From NCBI GenBank assembly GCA_034430175.1, contig DAOUFI010000010.1:1-64000 (forward strand): DNA of 64,000 nt, written 5' to 3'. The notes beneath the pieces are model-generated. The model was not told where the DNA came from and ran no database searches. It saw nothing but the letters and a program-made list of their open reading frames with translations. Of the stretch, positions 36,371 through 45,554 are shown piece by piece; the stretch's first letter is position 1; each line of letters opens with the position of its first letter. The DNA comes from UBA6107 sp034430175. Lineage in GTDB: Bacteria > Chloroflexota > Anaerolineae > Anaerolineales > Anaerolineaceae. The translations under genes and the position numbers were made by a program.

Positions 36371-36408
36371 TTAATGTCCTCTAAAGCAAATTGTGCAACT
36401 GCCCAATT

Positions 36409-38073
36409 TTACTCTTTTTTAGCTTTTGTATCCTCTTTTTGGCCACGATTCCCTTCCTGACGAATGCCATCATATGTCGAAATCCAGTCAACCATCCGTT
36501 TTTGTTCCAGTTTACGGACGTGGTCGTTGTACTCGCGTAAATGTTCAAATATCTCTATCTGGACGTTTGAAGGTTTATAGACATTATCGAAAGTCAATTC
36601 CTCGTTGCCAATCTGAATGCGGACTGTTCCAAAATTTAGGAGTAGACTGATGATCCCTTTTCTGGAATACTCAACCGTTTGAATATTTTTTACCGGAGCC
36701 GAACGTTTTTCTTCGCTCCCGAGTGGACGGCGGTTGATATCCACCAATTGATCACCGCTGATGATGTAAATATCATTGCGCCAATCCATATATTGATATA
36801 ACCACCAGGACCATCCAAACAAGGTGAGGACTATCGCTCCCACATAGATTAAATTGGCGTTGGTATCAAAAACTCCAATGAATCGTAACCATGCCGTGAT
36901 GAGTATCACTAGCAGGAAACAAAAAGGCATGACAGTTTTCTTGAGTAAAATCCACCAGTGGGTTCGAAAGATGATTGCTCCATCCTTTTCGGTCCGCAAG
37001 CCGAAGAAACTGGCTACCAGGTCTGAAAATGACCCCGTGTAATAATTCGAAACGAACTGCTGAACTGATTGAGGCGCAACTGATTGCGCAGTCCATACCG
37101 CTTCCGGCGCGATTCTCTGCTGCAGCATCGATTTCATGCTGGACTGTTCTTCGCGCCTTTGCTCGGCTTGCAGACTCTTGCGCCTGTTTTCGAGAAGCGC
37201 CAGGATCAAGTCCGGATTCGGGAGTTGACTTAGCCTAAGATCACCAGTATATGCCCTGGCGGTTACGGCTCCAAACCCCAGTATCCTGCCAAAGAAGGTT
37301 GAGTCCATACCTGTGGAGAGAATTGCCGTCATCGGCGTCTCTGAACGACTGTCGAACACGCCGATTACCAGACGTTGCATTAACACACGGTCTTTCGTGA
37401 GGATGAAATAATCATTTGTCCATTCAAGTACTGCCCAAAAAGCAATTAAACCGCCAAGAACCAAGACGATCACTGCGAGGATCAGCCAAAGAAAAGAACC
37501 AAACTTGGCAGTGAATGAGACCGATAGAAGACCAGTAAAAGCAGCCAGGGTTATCAATATGATTGGAACCAATCGTATCCAAAGAAAGAACCGGTGGCGT
37601 CTGGTGATTAAATAGATTGTTTCAGTGTATTGGTGCCAGGGAAGGTTCAGTTTTAGTTGTAACTGATAAGAATCAGAGAAAAGTCGGAAAACCCGATCGA
37701 GCGTGGGAGAAATCTCTCTTACCGCTGGAAAATTTACACGGCGAAGTCTGATTACAATGGCTCGATTTCTTGTCTGCGCGCTGGTCTGGAATCTGTGAAA
37801 TCCAGTTAGGCTATCTTCACCGAAATGGTCGCCGGCTTTCAGAATCGCCAGGGTCTTCTTCCCCTCTTTCGTTCTCCGGGTGATCTCCACCGTTCCGACA
37901 AGAATAAAGTAAAGAGCATCTGCTTCTTGTTCTTGTTCGAAGATACGTGTGTCTGACGAAAATGTGATTTTATCGAGATAAGTAACAACCTGATCCAGAA
38001 CCATTTGATCAAGATCGCTAAAGGGGAAAACCCCTTGTAGTAATTGAAGAATAGAGGGGGGATTATCCGACAT
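36409..38073 (-). CDS. Membrane protein with cyclic-nucleotide-binding domain and two bPH2-like modules
   Basis: A 554-aa protein. Residues about 15-130 form a cNMP-binding/CRP-type domain (FEQEQEADALYFILVG, AGDHFGEDSLTG). Two TM pairs (about 165-215 and 375-420) are each followed by a bPH2-like beta domain (NDYFILTKDRVLM and NDIYIISGDQLVD beginnings), so the protein is an internal duplication. The Arg of the phosphate-binding cassette in cNMP-binding domains is not clear, so nucleotide binding is uncertain. Function unknown; a nucleotide- or lipid-gated membrane regulator is a guess. Confidence 0.75.
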   Translation of the reverse strand: MSDNPPSILQLLQGVFPFSDLDQMVLDQVVTYLDKITFSSDTRIFEQEQEADALYFILVGTVEITRRTKEGKKTLAILKAGDHFGEDSLTGFHRFQTSAQTRNRAIVIRLRRVNFPAVREISPTLDRVFRLFSDSYQLQLKLNLPWHQYTETIYLITRRHRFFLWIRLVPIILITLAAFTGLLSVSFTAKFGSFLWLILAVIVLVLGGLIAFWAVLEWTNDYFILTKDRVLMQRLVIGVFDSRSETPMTAILSTGMDSTFFGRILGFGAVTARAYTGDLRLSQLPNPDLILALLENRRKSLQAEQRREEQSSMKSMLQQRIAPEAVWTAQSVAPQSVQQFVSNYYTGSFSDLVASFFGLRTEKDGAIIFRTHWWILLKKTVMPFCFLLVILITAWLRFIGVFDTNANLIYVGAIVLTLFGWSWWLYQYMDWRNDIYIISGDQLVDINRRPLGSEEKRSAPVKNIQTVEYSRKGIISLLLNFGTVRIQIGNEELTFDNVYKPSNVQIEIFEHLREYNDHVRKLEQKRMVDWISTYDGIRQEGNRGQKEDTKAKKE

Positions 38074-38182
38074 GCTTTAAGTATATCCAATCCTTCTGAA
38101 AATACACCCAATTTTTTCTCTACTTAACAGCTTGAATTATTCTGGTAAAATCGTAAATGGCATTCCTTGCCAGGAGTTATTT

Positions 38183-39670
38183 ATGGTTCGCGTAAAGAAT
38201 TTTTCACTGCTTCGCTGGATCTCACTCGCATCACTCACCGCAGCAGTGCTATTACTGGTAATTGAATTGGTTTCCTTCAGCCGGATGCGTTCCGGCTTTG
38301 CCATCGGTACAGAAATCGCTGGAGTACCTGTTGGAGGTTTGAGCCTGGATGAAGCTGCGGAAAGGTTAACCCAGGCTTATTCGATGCCGGTTGAACTGCA
38401 TTATGGTTCAGCTGTGATCCAAGTAAAGCCGGCCGCTCTTGGCTTCGAATTGAACTTAACCGCTATGGTGACCGCCGCTGATCAACAACGCGTGTCAACA
38501 CCTTTTTGGAGTTCCTTTTTCAATTACCTGTTCAATAAAATGCCTTCTTCAGAAACAGTTCCTTTGGTTGCAACCATTGATGAAACAACATTGAGAGAAT
38601 ACCTTGTAAATGAAATCGCGGCTCGCTACGATCAGCCTGCGGGAACCTACCAACCTGTTCCAGGTAGCATTAATTTTGAAGCTGGAGCTTCAGGAACAGA
38701 ATTAAATATTAACCGTTCGATTGAACTTGTGAAGATTGCCCTGCAATCTCCATCCACACGCGTGGTTAACCTTTCGGTTGACCAGGTTGCCTCCGCCAAA
38801 CCATCTTTGACGAATCTTAAGATTTTGTTGCAGCAGATCATCGATGTCTCAGGATACACCGGCATTACTGAAATTTACCTGATGGATCTACAAACCGGTG
38901 AGGAAATGCAGCTTGCTTACCAGCAAGGAACAGTTCTTGAACCAAACATCGCTTTTTCTGCGGCGAGCACAATCAAAATCCCCATCATGATCAGTGTCTA
39001 CGCGCATTCGTCCAAACCATTATCTGCAGACGCCACCAAATTGATCGAAGACATGATTGAAAAATCAGAGAACGACGCTTCAGATACTTTAATGAAGTTA
39101 TTTCTCGATCCCAATCTCGCCCCCAGAGAGGTTTCCAACGATATCTTCTCCCTCGGTTATTCAAACACCTTCCTTGGCGGTTTTTTTGCGCTTGGCTCCC
39201 CTTTGATCTACTCACCCAAGACACCAGCCAATTCGAGGACGGACGTCAATACCGATCCCGACCGGTACAGCCAGACCACCCCCGCTGAGATTGGAAGCAT
39301 GTTGGCAGACATTTATCAATGCGCGCAAACAGGCGGCGGTGCGCTCGCGGCTGTGTTCCCGGGCAAGATCAGTCAGGTGGATTGCCAGATGATGATCCTG
39401 TATCTTTCCAGGAACGATCAACCCAGCCTACTTCGAGAAGGATTGCCCAACGGTACCCAAATCGCTCATAAGCATGGTTGGATTCAAGACCCCACCGACG
39501 GATACACCCATAATTACAGTGATGCCGCGATCATCTATACTCCCGGTGGAAATTACGTTTTAACAGTCTACCAATACAATGAACAACAAATCCTTTACGA
39601 TGATGCTAATTTGCTGTTCGCGAATATCTCAAGGGCAGTCTACAACTATTACAATCTCGCATATCAATAG
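38183..39670 (+). CDS. Beta-lactamase-fold serine hydrolase with peptidoglycan-binding-type N-terminus
   Basis: A 495-aa exported protein with one N-terminal TM helix/signal anchor (about 12-35). A YkuD/VanW-type PG_binding_4-like domain (GTEIAGVPVGGLSLDEA) is at about 40-105. The C-terminal domain is class A beta-lactamase-like: Ser262 and Lys265 in ASTIK, the SEND segment near residue 296, and KHGW near 431 as KTG equivalent. It could be a D,D-peptidase or a beta-lactamase-like enzyme. The start ATG 38183 follows AGGAG; an upstream in-frame ATG lacks such a site. Confidence 0.82.
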   Translation: MVRVKNFSLLRWISLASLTAAVLLLVIELVSFSRMRSGFAIGTEIAGVPVGGLSLDEAAERLTQAYSMPVELHYGSAVIQVKPAALGFELNLTAMVTAADQQRVSTPFWSSFFNYLFNKMPSSETVPLVATIDETTLREYLVNEIAARYDQPAGTYQPVPGSINFEAGASGTELNINRSIELVKIALQSPSTRVVNLSVDQVASAKPSLTNLKILLQQIIDVSGYTGITEIYLMDLQTGEEMQLAYQQGTVLEPNIAFSAASTIKIPIMISVYAHSSKPLSADATKLIEDMIEKSENDASDTLMKLFLDPNLAPREVSNDIFSLGYSNTFLGGFFALGSPLIYSPKTPANSRTDVNTDPDRYSQTTPAEIGSMLADIYQCAQTGGGALAAVFPGKISQVDCQMMILYLSRNDQPSLLREGLPNGTQIAHKHGWIQDPTDGYTHNYSDAAIIYTPGGNYVLTVYQYNEQQILYDDANLLFANISRAVYNYYNLAYQ

Positions 39671-39674
39671 ACTA

Positions 39675-39701
39675 AAGCTGCCTACGGGCAGCTTTTCCTT
39701 T
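39675..39701 (+). terminator. Rho-independent terminator
   Basis: AAGCTGCC and GGCAGCTT (39675-39682, 39687-39694) with a TACG tetraloop, followed by TTCCTTTT, just after the stop of the serine hydrolase gene. Confidence 0.85.
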
Positions 39702-39807
39702 TAACAATGGGGCAATACCGGCACGCCAGAAAAGAATCTTGCAGCTTTTTTAGGTTTCAAGTATAGTCAACTATTGCCATTCACGCAGCAAAGGATAACA
39801 CATAACT

Positions 39808-42800
39808 ATGGAAAATTCGCAAACCATCGAAAAACCCACCTCATGGCTGGACAAACCGGTATTTTCGATCTTTCCCAATTTTAAACGCGAACATCTCATC
39901 GCCGTGATCATCTTGTTAATCGCAATCGTAAGCCGTTTCTACAACGTTGGCGAAAGAGACATGGACCATGATGAGGTCAATCATGTAGTTCCTTCTTACG
40001 AACTGTACATGGGGAACGGCTACGTACACGACCCGATCACGCATGGACCCATGCAATTCCACCTGGTGGCAGCAACTTATTTTCTGTTTGGTGACAGCGA
40101 TTTTGCCTCACGTGTGCCGAGCGCCGTTTTCGGCGTGATGACCGTGGCACTGGTGTTGTTTGCCTTCAAACGCTACCTGGGCAGGATCGGCACGTTGCTG
40201 GCTGGTCTTTTCGTGACCATCTCGCCATATATGCTGTTTTACCAACGTTACACCCGAAATGAATCCTTTGTGGCTTTCTTTGGTATCTTGATGATCTTTT
40301 TGATCTTGCGGTATCTCGAAAATGGGAACAAATCCTTGTTGTTCCTTTTCGCGGCTATCCTCTCTTTGCAATTTTGCACAAAAGAGACAGCTTACATATA
40401 TACAGCTACCGCCCTGATCTTTATTGCCGTACTTGCGTACAATGATCTGCAAAAAAAAGAATGGCGAAAACCACTCCATAAGTTGAGCTTTTCTGTGGCG
40501 ACTCTTTCCGCCTTCCTGTTTGGCGCGATCGCGCTAATCGCCATGATCATGGAAAGCAAAGCCAGTTCGACAACATCGCCATTCAAAAGTGAATTCTTCC
40601 AGAACCTTCTTCCGGTTTACCATACAGCGCTCTTGATCGGAATTGGATTGTTCGCTGCCGCCGCAGCACTGATCGTCGTTTTCGTAGTGCTCGGTCAAGG
40701 ATGGAACGAGATCAAGAAGATGCGTTCCTTCGATCTTTTGATCCTTACCATCACTCTGATCCTTCCCCTTCTTACTGCCTTCCCAGTCAAATTGCTTGGC
40801 TGGGATCCACTGGATTATTCCACCCAGGGACTTATTCACACGGGAATCATCCTTGTGGTGATGACAATCTTTGCCGTCGTGATCGGTTGCTTATGGAATC
40901 CATCGTTATGGCTGACGAGCGCGGGCATTTTCTACGCGATTTTCACCGTGCTCTACACAACCTTCTTTACCAATGGTCAGGGATTCTTCACGGGGATCGT
41001 AGGTTCGTTGGGTTACTGGCTGGTACAGCAGGGAGTAAACCGGGGTACCCAGCCCTGGTATTATTACGCTTTCCTGCAGATTCCGATGTATGAATACCTG
41101 CCCGCTTTGGGAACGATCCTGGCGGCAATTTACGGCGCTACCCATAAGCTCTTCTCCACCCGAACGGATGCCTCACCCTTCCAACAGAAAATTGCGAGAG
41201 AAGAAGAACCGGTTAAAGATGCAACTGAATTTGAAGATGAAACCGAAATTGAGGTTCATCCGGAAGAAAGCCAATGGTCTGAAACACCCGCCAAATTACC
41301 TGTGCTAGCCCTATTGGTTTACTGGTCAGTGATCAGCCTGATCGCTTATAGTGTCGCCGGCGAGAAGATGCCATGGTTGACCGTACACATCAATATGCCC
41401 ATGATCCTGGCTGCTGGATGGGGAATCGGCTACCTGATCGAATCTGTTCCCTGGAAAAGAATGCCTGGCGCAAAGGGATACCTGGCGATCCCCCTCTTGT
41501 TGATCTTTGTTTATAGTGTGGCAATGGCAGTGGGTGGTCTTGCTGGAGTGATAAAACCCTTCTCCGGTACTGAGATAAGCCAATTGAATGTCACCCTAAA
41601 TTTCATCTTTGCTGTAATTGGCGCCGCGGCAAGTGCCTGGGGAGTCAGCCAGCTGCTCAAAGGCTGGAATTTCAACAACTTTGCCAAGTTGACTATGGTG
41701 GTCTTCTTTGGCATACTGGCAGTGCTCACCGCGCGCTCAGCCTATCAGGCGAATTTCATCAACTATAACAATTCGAAAGAATTCCTGGTCTACGCTCACG
41801 GTGCCGCCGGCCCAAAAGAAATTCTCGCCCAGGTTGAAGAGATCTCCAAACGCACCACCGGTGGGAAGAATATCAAGGTAGCATATATTGGAGACGCGTT
41901 GTATCCGTACTGGTGGTATTTCCGCGATTACCCCAATCGCACTTGGCTCAATGACAACATCAACCGTGACCTGGTCAACTATCCGCTTGTGATCAGCGAT
42001 GATTCAAACTTATCCAAGGTTCAGTCCATTTTGGGAGATAACTATTACCAGTTCAAATACACCCGGTTGTGGTGGCCCATGATGGATTACATGAACCTCA
42101 CCTGGGATGAAGTATGGAATGGAATCAAGAATCCTCAGATGGTTGAGGCAATCTTCAATATCTGGTTCAACAAGGACTACACACTTTACGCGCAGGTGAC
42201 CAATAATCAAAACCTGACGCTTGAAACCTGGCAGCCTGCTGCGAGCATCTACTTCTTTATCCGTAAAGATATCACCAGCCAAATTTGGGAATACGGTATT
42301 CCATCCACCGCTTCGCCCACTGTCGTGACCGATCCGTATCAGGGTAAGTATTCCGATCTGCTGGCTGACCAGTTCTTTGGTGAAAGCGGCAGCAGTTTTG
42401 GACAATTGAACACGGCTCACGGAATTGCCATTGCTCCGAATGGGTATATCTATATCGCCGATTCAGGTAACAATCGCATCGAGTACTTCACCAAAACGGG
42501 TTCTTACCTGGGTTCTTGGGGCACCTTCGGCGCTTCAACTGACAATACGACCCAAGCGCCAAGCGGGACATTTAATGAACCCTGGGGAGTCGCGGTTGGT
42601 CCCGATGGTTCTGTCTATGTGGCAGATACCTGGAACAACCGAATTCAAAAATTCAGCGCCACTGGTGTTTTCATCACCATGTGGGGATCAGGTGGACTGG
42701 GGAACACGCCATTTGAATTCTACGGTCCGCGCGGAATCGCAGTGGATGCCAACGGTCGGGTGTATGTCACCGACACAGGCAATAAACGCGTGGTGATCTT

Positions 42801-43563
42801 CGACCAGGATGGCAACTATATCGCCCAGATCGGTTCCGCAGGGATGGATGATGGTCAATTCGATGAACCCGTTGGCCTTGCCGTAGATTCCAATGGTCTG
42901 GTCTACGTGGCCGATACATGGAACTACCGCATCCAGGTATTCGCGCCGGATGTTGAAGGTACATCATATAACTTCCTGCGAAGCTGGACGGTGGACGGCT
43001 GGGGTTCGCAATCTGCCCAAAACAAACCCTTCCTGACGCTCGATGCTGCGGGCAACGTTTACGTCACTGACCCGGACAATTACCGCATCATCCAATATGA
43101 TATCCTCGGCAACGTCGTTCAGGTTTGGGGATCCTATTCGACTGGGATCGATGGCTTCGGTATGCCGGTGGGAATCACAGCGGATGCTGAAGGACACGTT
43201 TGGGTGGTGGATGCGATTAACAACCGCGTGCTTCGCTTCGTTCCCAATGTCTCTGCAGCAGCCAATACTCCTGTGACCAGCCTTCCAGCTTTCCCCAAAG
43301 CGCTGGTCGCGTTGAATTTCAACCCGGCAACGAATCAATTAATGGACGCGCTCGGGCAGGCATACTACACTCTTGACATCACCAGAGGCATCTGGGTGCC
43401 GATCATCCCAGATGCGATCGCAGCTACTCTACCCGAAGGCGCCAACGAAGTAGTTGACGAGCTGGGCATATGGTATATCAAAGACGCCAATGGAATGGAA
43501 ATTTATCAATGGAACCAGGGAGCGTTATTATGGGTGGTGGTCACCCCTGAGCCAACCAACTAG
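39808..43563 (+). CDS. GT-C type glycosyltransferase (Agl23/TIGR03663-like) fused to NHL repeats
   Basis: A 1251-aa membrane protein. The N-terminal about 740 residues contain at least ten TM helices and the first-loop acidic motif RDMDHDEVNHV, the hallmark of polyprenyl-phosphate-sugar-dependent GT-C enzymes, and resemble the family TIGR03663 found with archaeal-type protein glycosylation (Agl23-like). From about residue 850 to 1150 there are NHL/beta-propeller repeats (each with VYVADTWNNRIQ- or YVTDTGNKRV-like strands), presumably outside the membrane. The C-terminal about 70 residues end with a WVVVTPEP stretch. Function as a protein or lipid glycosyltransferase is inferred; the propeller may bind the acceptor. 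A terminator follows. Confidence 0.82.
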   Translation: MENSQTIEKPTSWLDKPVFSIFPNFKREHLIAVIILLIAIVSRFYNVGERDMDHDEVNHVVPSYELYMGNGYVHDPITHGPMQFHLVAATYFLFGDSDFASRVPSAVFGVMTVALVLFAFKRYLGRIGTLLAGLFVTISPYMLFYQRYTRNESFVAFFGILMIFLILRYLENGNKSLLFLFAAILSLQFCTKETAYIYTATALIFIAVLAYNDLQKKEWRKPLHKLSFSVATLSAFLFGAIALIAMIMESKASSTTSPFKSEFFQNLLPVYHTALLIGIGLFAAAAALIVVFVVLGQGWNEIKKMRSFDLLILTITLILPLLTAFPVKLLGWDPLDYSTQGLIHTGIILVVMTIFAVVIGCLWNPSLWLTSAGIFYAIFTVLYTTFFTNGQGFFTGIVGSLGYWLVQQGVNRGTQPWYYYAFLQIPMYEYLPALGTILAAIYGATHKLFSTRTDASPFQQKIAREEEPVKDATEFEDETEIEVHPEESQWSETPAKLPVLALLVYWSVISLIAYSVAGEKMPWLTVHINMPMILAAGWGIGYLIESVPWKRMPGAKGYLAIPLLLIFVYSVAMAVGGLAGVIKPFSGTEISQLNVTLNFIFAVIGAAASAWGVSQLLKGWNFNNFAKLTMVVFFGILAVLTARSAYQANFINYNNSKEFLVYAHGAAGPKEILAQVEEISKRTTGGKNIKVAYIGDALYPYWWYFRDYPNRTWLNDNINRDLVNYPLVISDDSNLSKVQSILGDNYYQFKYTRLWWPMMDYMNLTWDEVWNGIKNPQMVEAIFNIWFNKDYTLYAQVTNNQNLTLETWQPAASIYFFIRKDITSQIWEYGIPSTASPTVVTDPYQGKYSDLLADQFFGESGSSFGQLNTAHGIAIAPNGYIYIADSGNNRIEYFTKTGSYLGSWGTFGASTDNTTQAPSGTFNEPWGVAVGPDGSVYVADTWNNRIQKFSATGVFITMWGSGGLGNTPFEFYGPRGIAVDANGRVYVTDTGNKRVVIFDQDGNYIAQIGSAGMDDGQFDEPVGLAVDSNGLVYVADTWNYRIQVFAPDVEGTSYNFLRSWTVDGWGSQSAQNKPFLTLDAAGNVYVTDPDNYRIIQYDILGNVVQVWGSYSTGIDGFGMPVGITADAEGHVWVVDAINNRVLRFVPNVSAAANTPVTSLPAFPKALVALNFNPATNQLMDALGQAYYTLDITRGIWVPIIPDAIAATLPEGANEVVDELGIWYIKDANGMEIYQWNQGALLWVVVTPEPTN

Positions 43564-43587
43564 AAGTAAAATTTCGATTCAACAAGC

Positions 43588-43617
43588 AAAGAGCACGGTC
43601 ACCCGTGCTCTTTTTGA
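43588..43617. terminator. Bidirectional terminator between convergent genes
   Basis: AAAGAGCACGG (43588-43598) pairs with CCGTGCTCTTT (43603-43613); T-rich on the + side and A-rich on the other, so it can serve both the GT-C gene and the holin-like gene on the opposite strand. Confidence 0.85.
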
Positions 43618-43998
43618 TTAATCGTGTTTTTTCTTGCCTATCAAAAAACGGCTCAAGATGAAACTGATTACGCTGACGATCAAGGCTCCCAGGAAGGCGT
43701 ACCAGAATTGATTTTGGGGGATGCTGAAACCATAATTAAACGCCTTACCGATCGCTCCAGCGATGAGGAACAAAACCGTGTTCACCAGCAAGGTTCCCAA
43801 TCCCAGGGTGATGATCTGCAATGGACAACTCGCGATCATCAACACCGGCTTGATGAGCGCGTTCACCAGGCCAAAGATCAACCCGAGTATGACGAACGCG
43901 TACCACTGGTTGTTCTGCATCACAATATGGCCTGAAAGCAACTGTACGGCAGCATAAAGGGAGACAGCGTTGATTAAAACACGCAATATGAATTTCAT
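43618..43998 (-). CDS. YvlD/phage-holin-family four-TM membrane protein
   Basis: A 126-aa protein with four hydrophobic helices and the family segments GLVNALIKPVLM and PLQIITLGLGTLLVNT. The phage-holin-family name reflects distant homology only; related proteins such as B. subtilis YvlD sit in cell-envelope-stress operons. No phage genes surround it. Convergent to the glycosyltransferase gene. Confidence 0.8.
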   Translation of the reverse strand: MKFILRVLINAVSLYAAVQLLSGHIVMQNNQWYAFVILGLIFGLVNALIKPVLMIASCPLQIITLGLGTLLVNTVLFLIAGAIGKAFNYGFSIPQNQFWYAFLGALIVSVISFILSRFLIGKKKHD

Positions 43999-44054
43999 AT
44001 TAATTCATCCTTTCATGAATAATTACGCATAAAAGGTGAAAATGTTGCATCTTT

Positions 44055-45035
44055 TCAGGGTTGATCACTACTGAGGATGGCTTCCATCCAGATTAACGTG
44101 TTCAAGACTTTCAATCCCGAAGAAGTAAACGCGTCCACCGCTCTTCCCGCCGGGTAGTTAATCTGGAGTTTATTAGGATGATGGGTTCGATGGATTACAT
44201 AAGGTACCAGACTGCGGATCGTCGTGTCTTCATTAGCTGGGCTGGTAGCAAGCCAGAGATAATCTTGATGAGGGTTTACCGATTCAAGAGAACCCAACCC
44301 CAACAAATGGTCCTGACTGCGAACTGCCCAAACCTTGATCAAATCCGAATTCAACCAACGATCCAGCCAATTCATGACCCCAGGAGTGTGCTTTTGGAGA
44401 TTAAACGGCAGGAACCAACCCACTGAAGCTGGGAACAGGTCCTCCAGCCAGGCTTTTTGCTGAGGCCAATCCTCACTGCGCCGACCTGTGATGCGGACAC
44501 TATCGATCGAGAATTTTTCCGAATGCCTCAACCGGTCAACGACCCAATTTGTACGCCGATTGATTTCGACAAACCCGAGTGATTCGTAGATGTGGATGGC
44601 AGTGGGATTGTCCTCACGTACTTGTAGCATCACGTGGCTGCCCTGGTGTTCTTTCACATGGCGCATTGCTCGCTCGGTTAACTTTCTGGCAATTCCCCTG
44701 CCGCGGTGATCGGGATGGACAGAGACATTGGCGATAAAGTACAGGTGCTGCTGATTGCGTTTAGCAAAAATGAGCGTGACGTTGCCAAGAATCTGTCCGT
44801 CCTCTTCCCAAACATAGCCGCAGAACGGGATGTTCGTCGTCTCGGGGGTTAGTGAGGACAGATAGATCGAGCTGACACTCTTGCCGGCCATGCGAATATT
44901 GTGAAGGTAAGAACGACCCTCCGCATCCATGGCTTCAGCGAAGCACAGCTCCACCAGGTCAGCTACCGGCTGGATATCTTTTTCCAGGTGGATCGGTCGG
45001 ATGTGGCTTGGCTGGGGATTGACGAGGATGGTCAT
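44055..45035 (-). CDS. GNAT-family N-acetyltransferase
   Basis: A 326-aa protein. The N-terminal half is a GNAT domain with the acetyl-CoA loop HPDHRGRGIARKLTERAM (near 110-128) and NPTAIHIYESLGF. The second half has no motif I recognise and may be a degenerate second GNAT. Substrate unknown. Confidence 0.82.
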   Translation of the reverse strand: MTILVNPQPSHIRPIHLEKDIQPVADLVELCFAEAMDAEGRSYLHNIRMAGKSVSSIYLSSLTPETTNIPFCGYVWEEDGQILGNVTLIFAKRNQQHLYFIANVSVHPDHRGRGIARKLTERAMRHVKEHQGSHVMLQVREDNPTAIHIYESLGFVEINRRTNWVVDRLRHSEKFSIDSVRITGRRSEDWPQQKAWLEDLFPASVGWFLPFNLQKHTPGVMNWLDRWLNSDLIKVWAVRSQDHLLGLGSLESVNPHQDYLWLATSPANEDTTIRSLVPYVIHRTHHPNKLQINYPAGRAVDAFTSSGLKVLNTLIWMEAILSSDQP

Positions 45036-45072
45036 GGGTAAATTTTACACCAGCACAGCCCAGCGTAAATCA

Positions 45073-45325
45073 TTATTGTGGTGGAATTCCCCAGACACGA
45101 ATGGTTTCATCGGCAGCACTCGAGATAATAGTGCGTTCATCCGGTGAAAACGTGACCATCCAAGCTACGCTCACCATGTCGAACATGGATTCTAACAAAT
45201 CCCGGTTCTCAAAATCCCAAACCTTTACCACCTCACCCAATCAACAAGGCTGGGATTAGTAAATAACAGCAAATCATCCGGGTGTTTTTTATCGAAGTGT
45301 AGATCGTTAAGCCCAAAAAAGAGCA
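45073..45325 (-). pseudogene. WD40-repeat protein remnant
   Basis: The minus strand encodes the end of a beta-propeller: VVKVWDFENRDLLES, then VTFSPDERTIISSAADETI and a closing VWGIPPQ with a stop at 45073-45075. The frame is cut by a stop at 45241-45243; just upstream another frame reads LNDLHFDKKHPDDLLLF then NPSLVDW, which fits the preceding WD40 blade. So at least one frameshift is present and no start is found. It is a decayed C-terminal fragment of a WD40 gene. Confidence 0.7.
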
Positions 45326-45508
45326 ATAATCTTTCAACTCACCTTGAAGGTTTGTCAGATTGTAATGACGATCATACTTTACTGCCATTTTCCTCAATCG
45401 TAATAATTAATTGGAGCATCAAACTGTATCTGTATTTGAGAGTAAATAGAGAACTCAGGTATGACAGTTGTCAAATTTGCTTCGGCAAGCTCTTTATAAC
45501 TCAATTAT
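45326..45508. other. Intergenic region upstream of nagA
   Basis: An AT-rich stretch between the WD40 remnant and the nagA promoter. No gene recognised; a short open frame here has no protein-like character. Confidence 0.4.
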
Positions 45509-45537
45509 TTGACTTCCCTTCCCCGAGCGCTTACAAT
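45509..45537 (+). promoter_or_regulatory. Promoter of nagA
   Basis: TTGACT (45509-45514), 17-bp spacer, TACAAT (45532-45537), followed by AAGGA and the nagA ATG at 45555. Confidence 0.7.
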
Positions 45538-45554
45538 CAAAACAAGGATCAACA

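Noticed and set aside
38132..38182. Upstream extension of the serine hydrolase to an earlier ATG
   Set aside because: The ATG at 38183 has the AGGAG site and starts directly before the signal helix.
43618..43998. Holin-family name as evidence of a prophage
   Set aside because: No other phage genes in the area; the family is widespread in non-phage membrane proteins.
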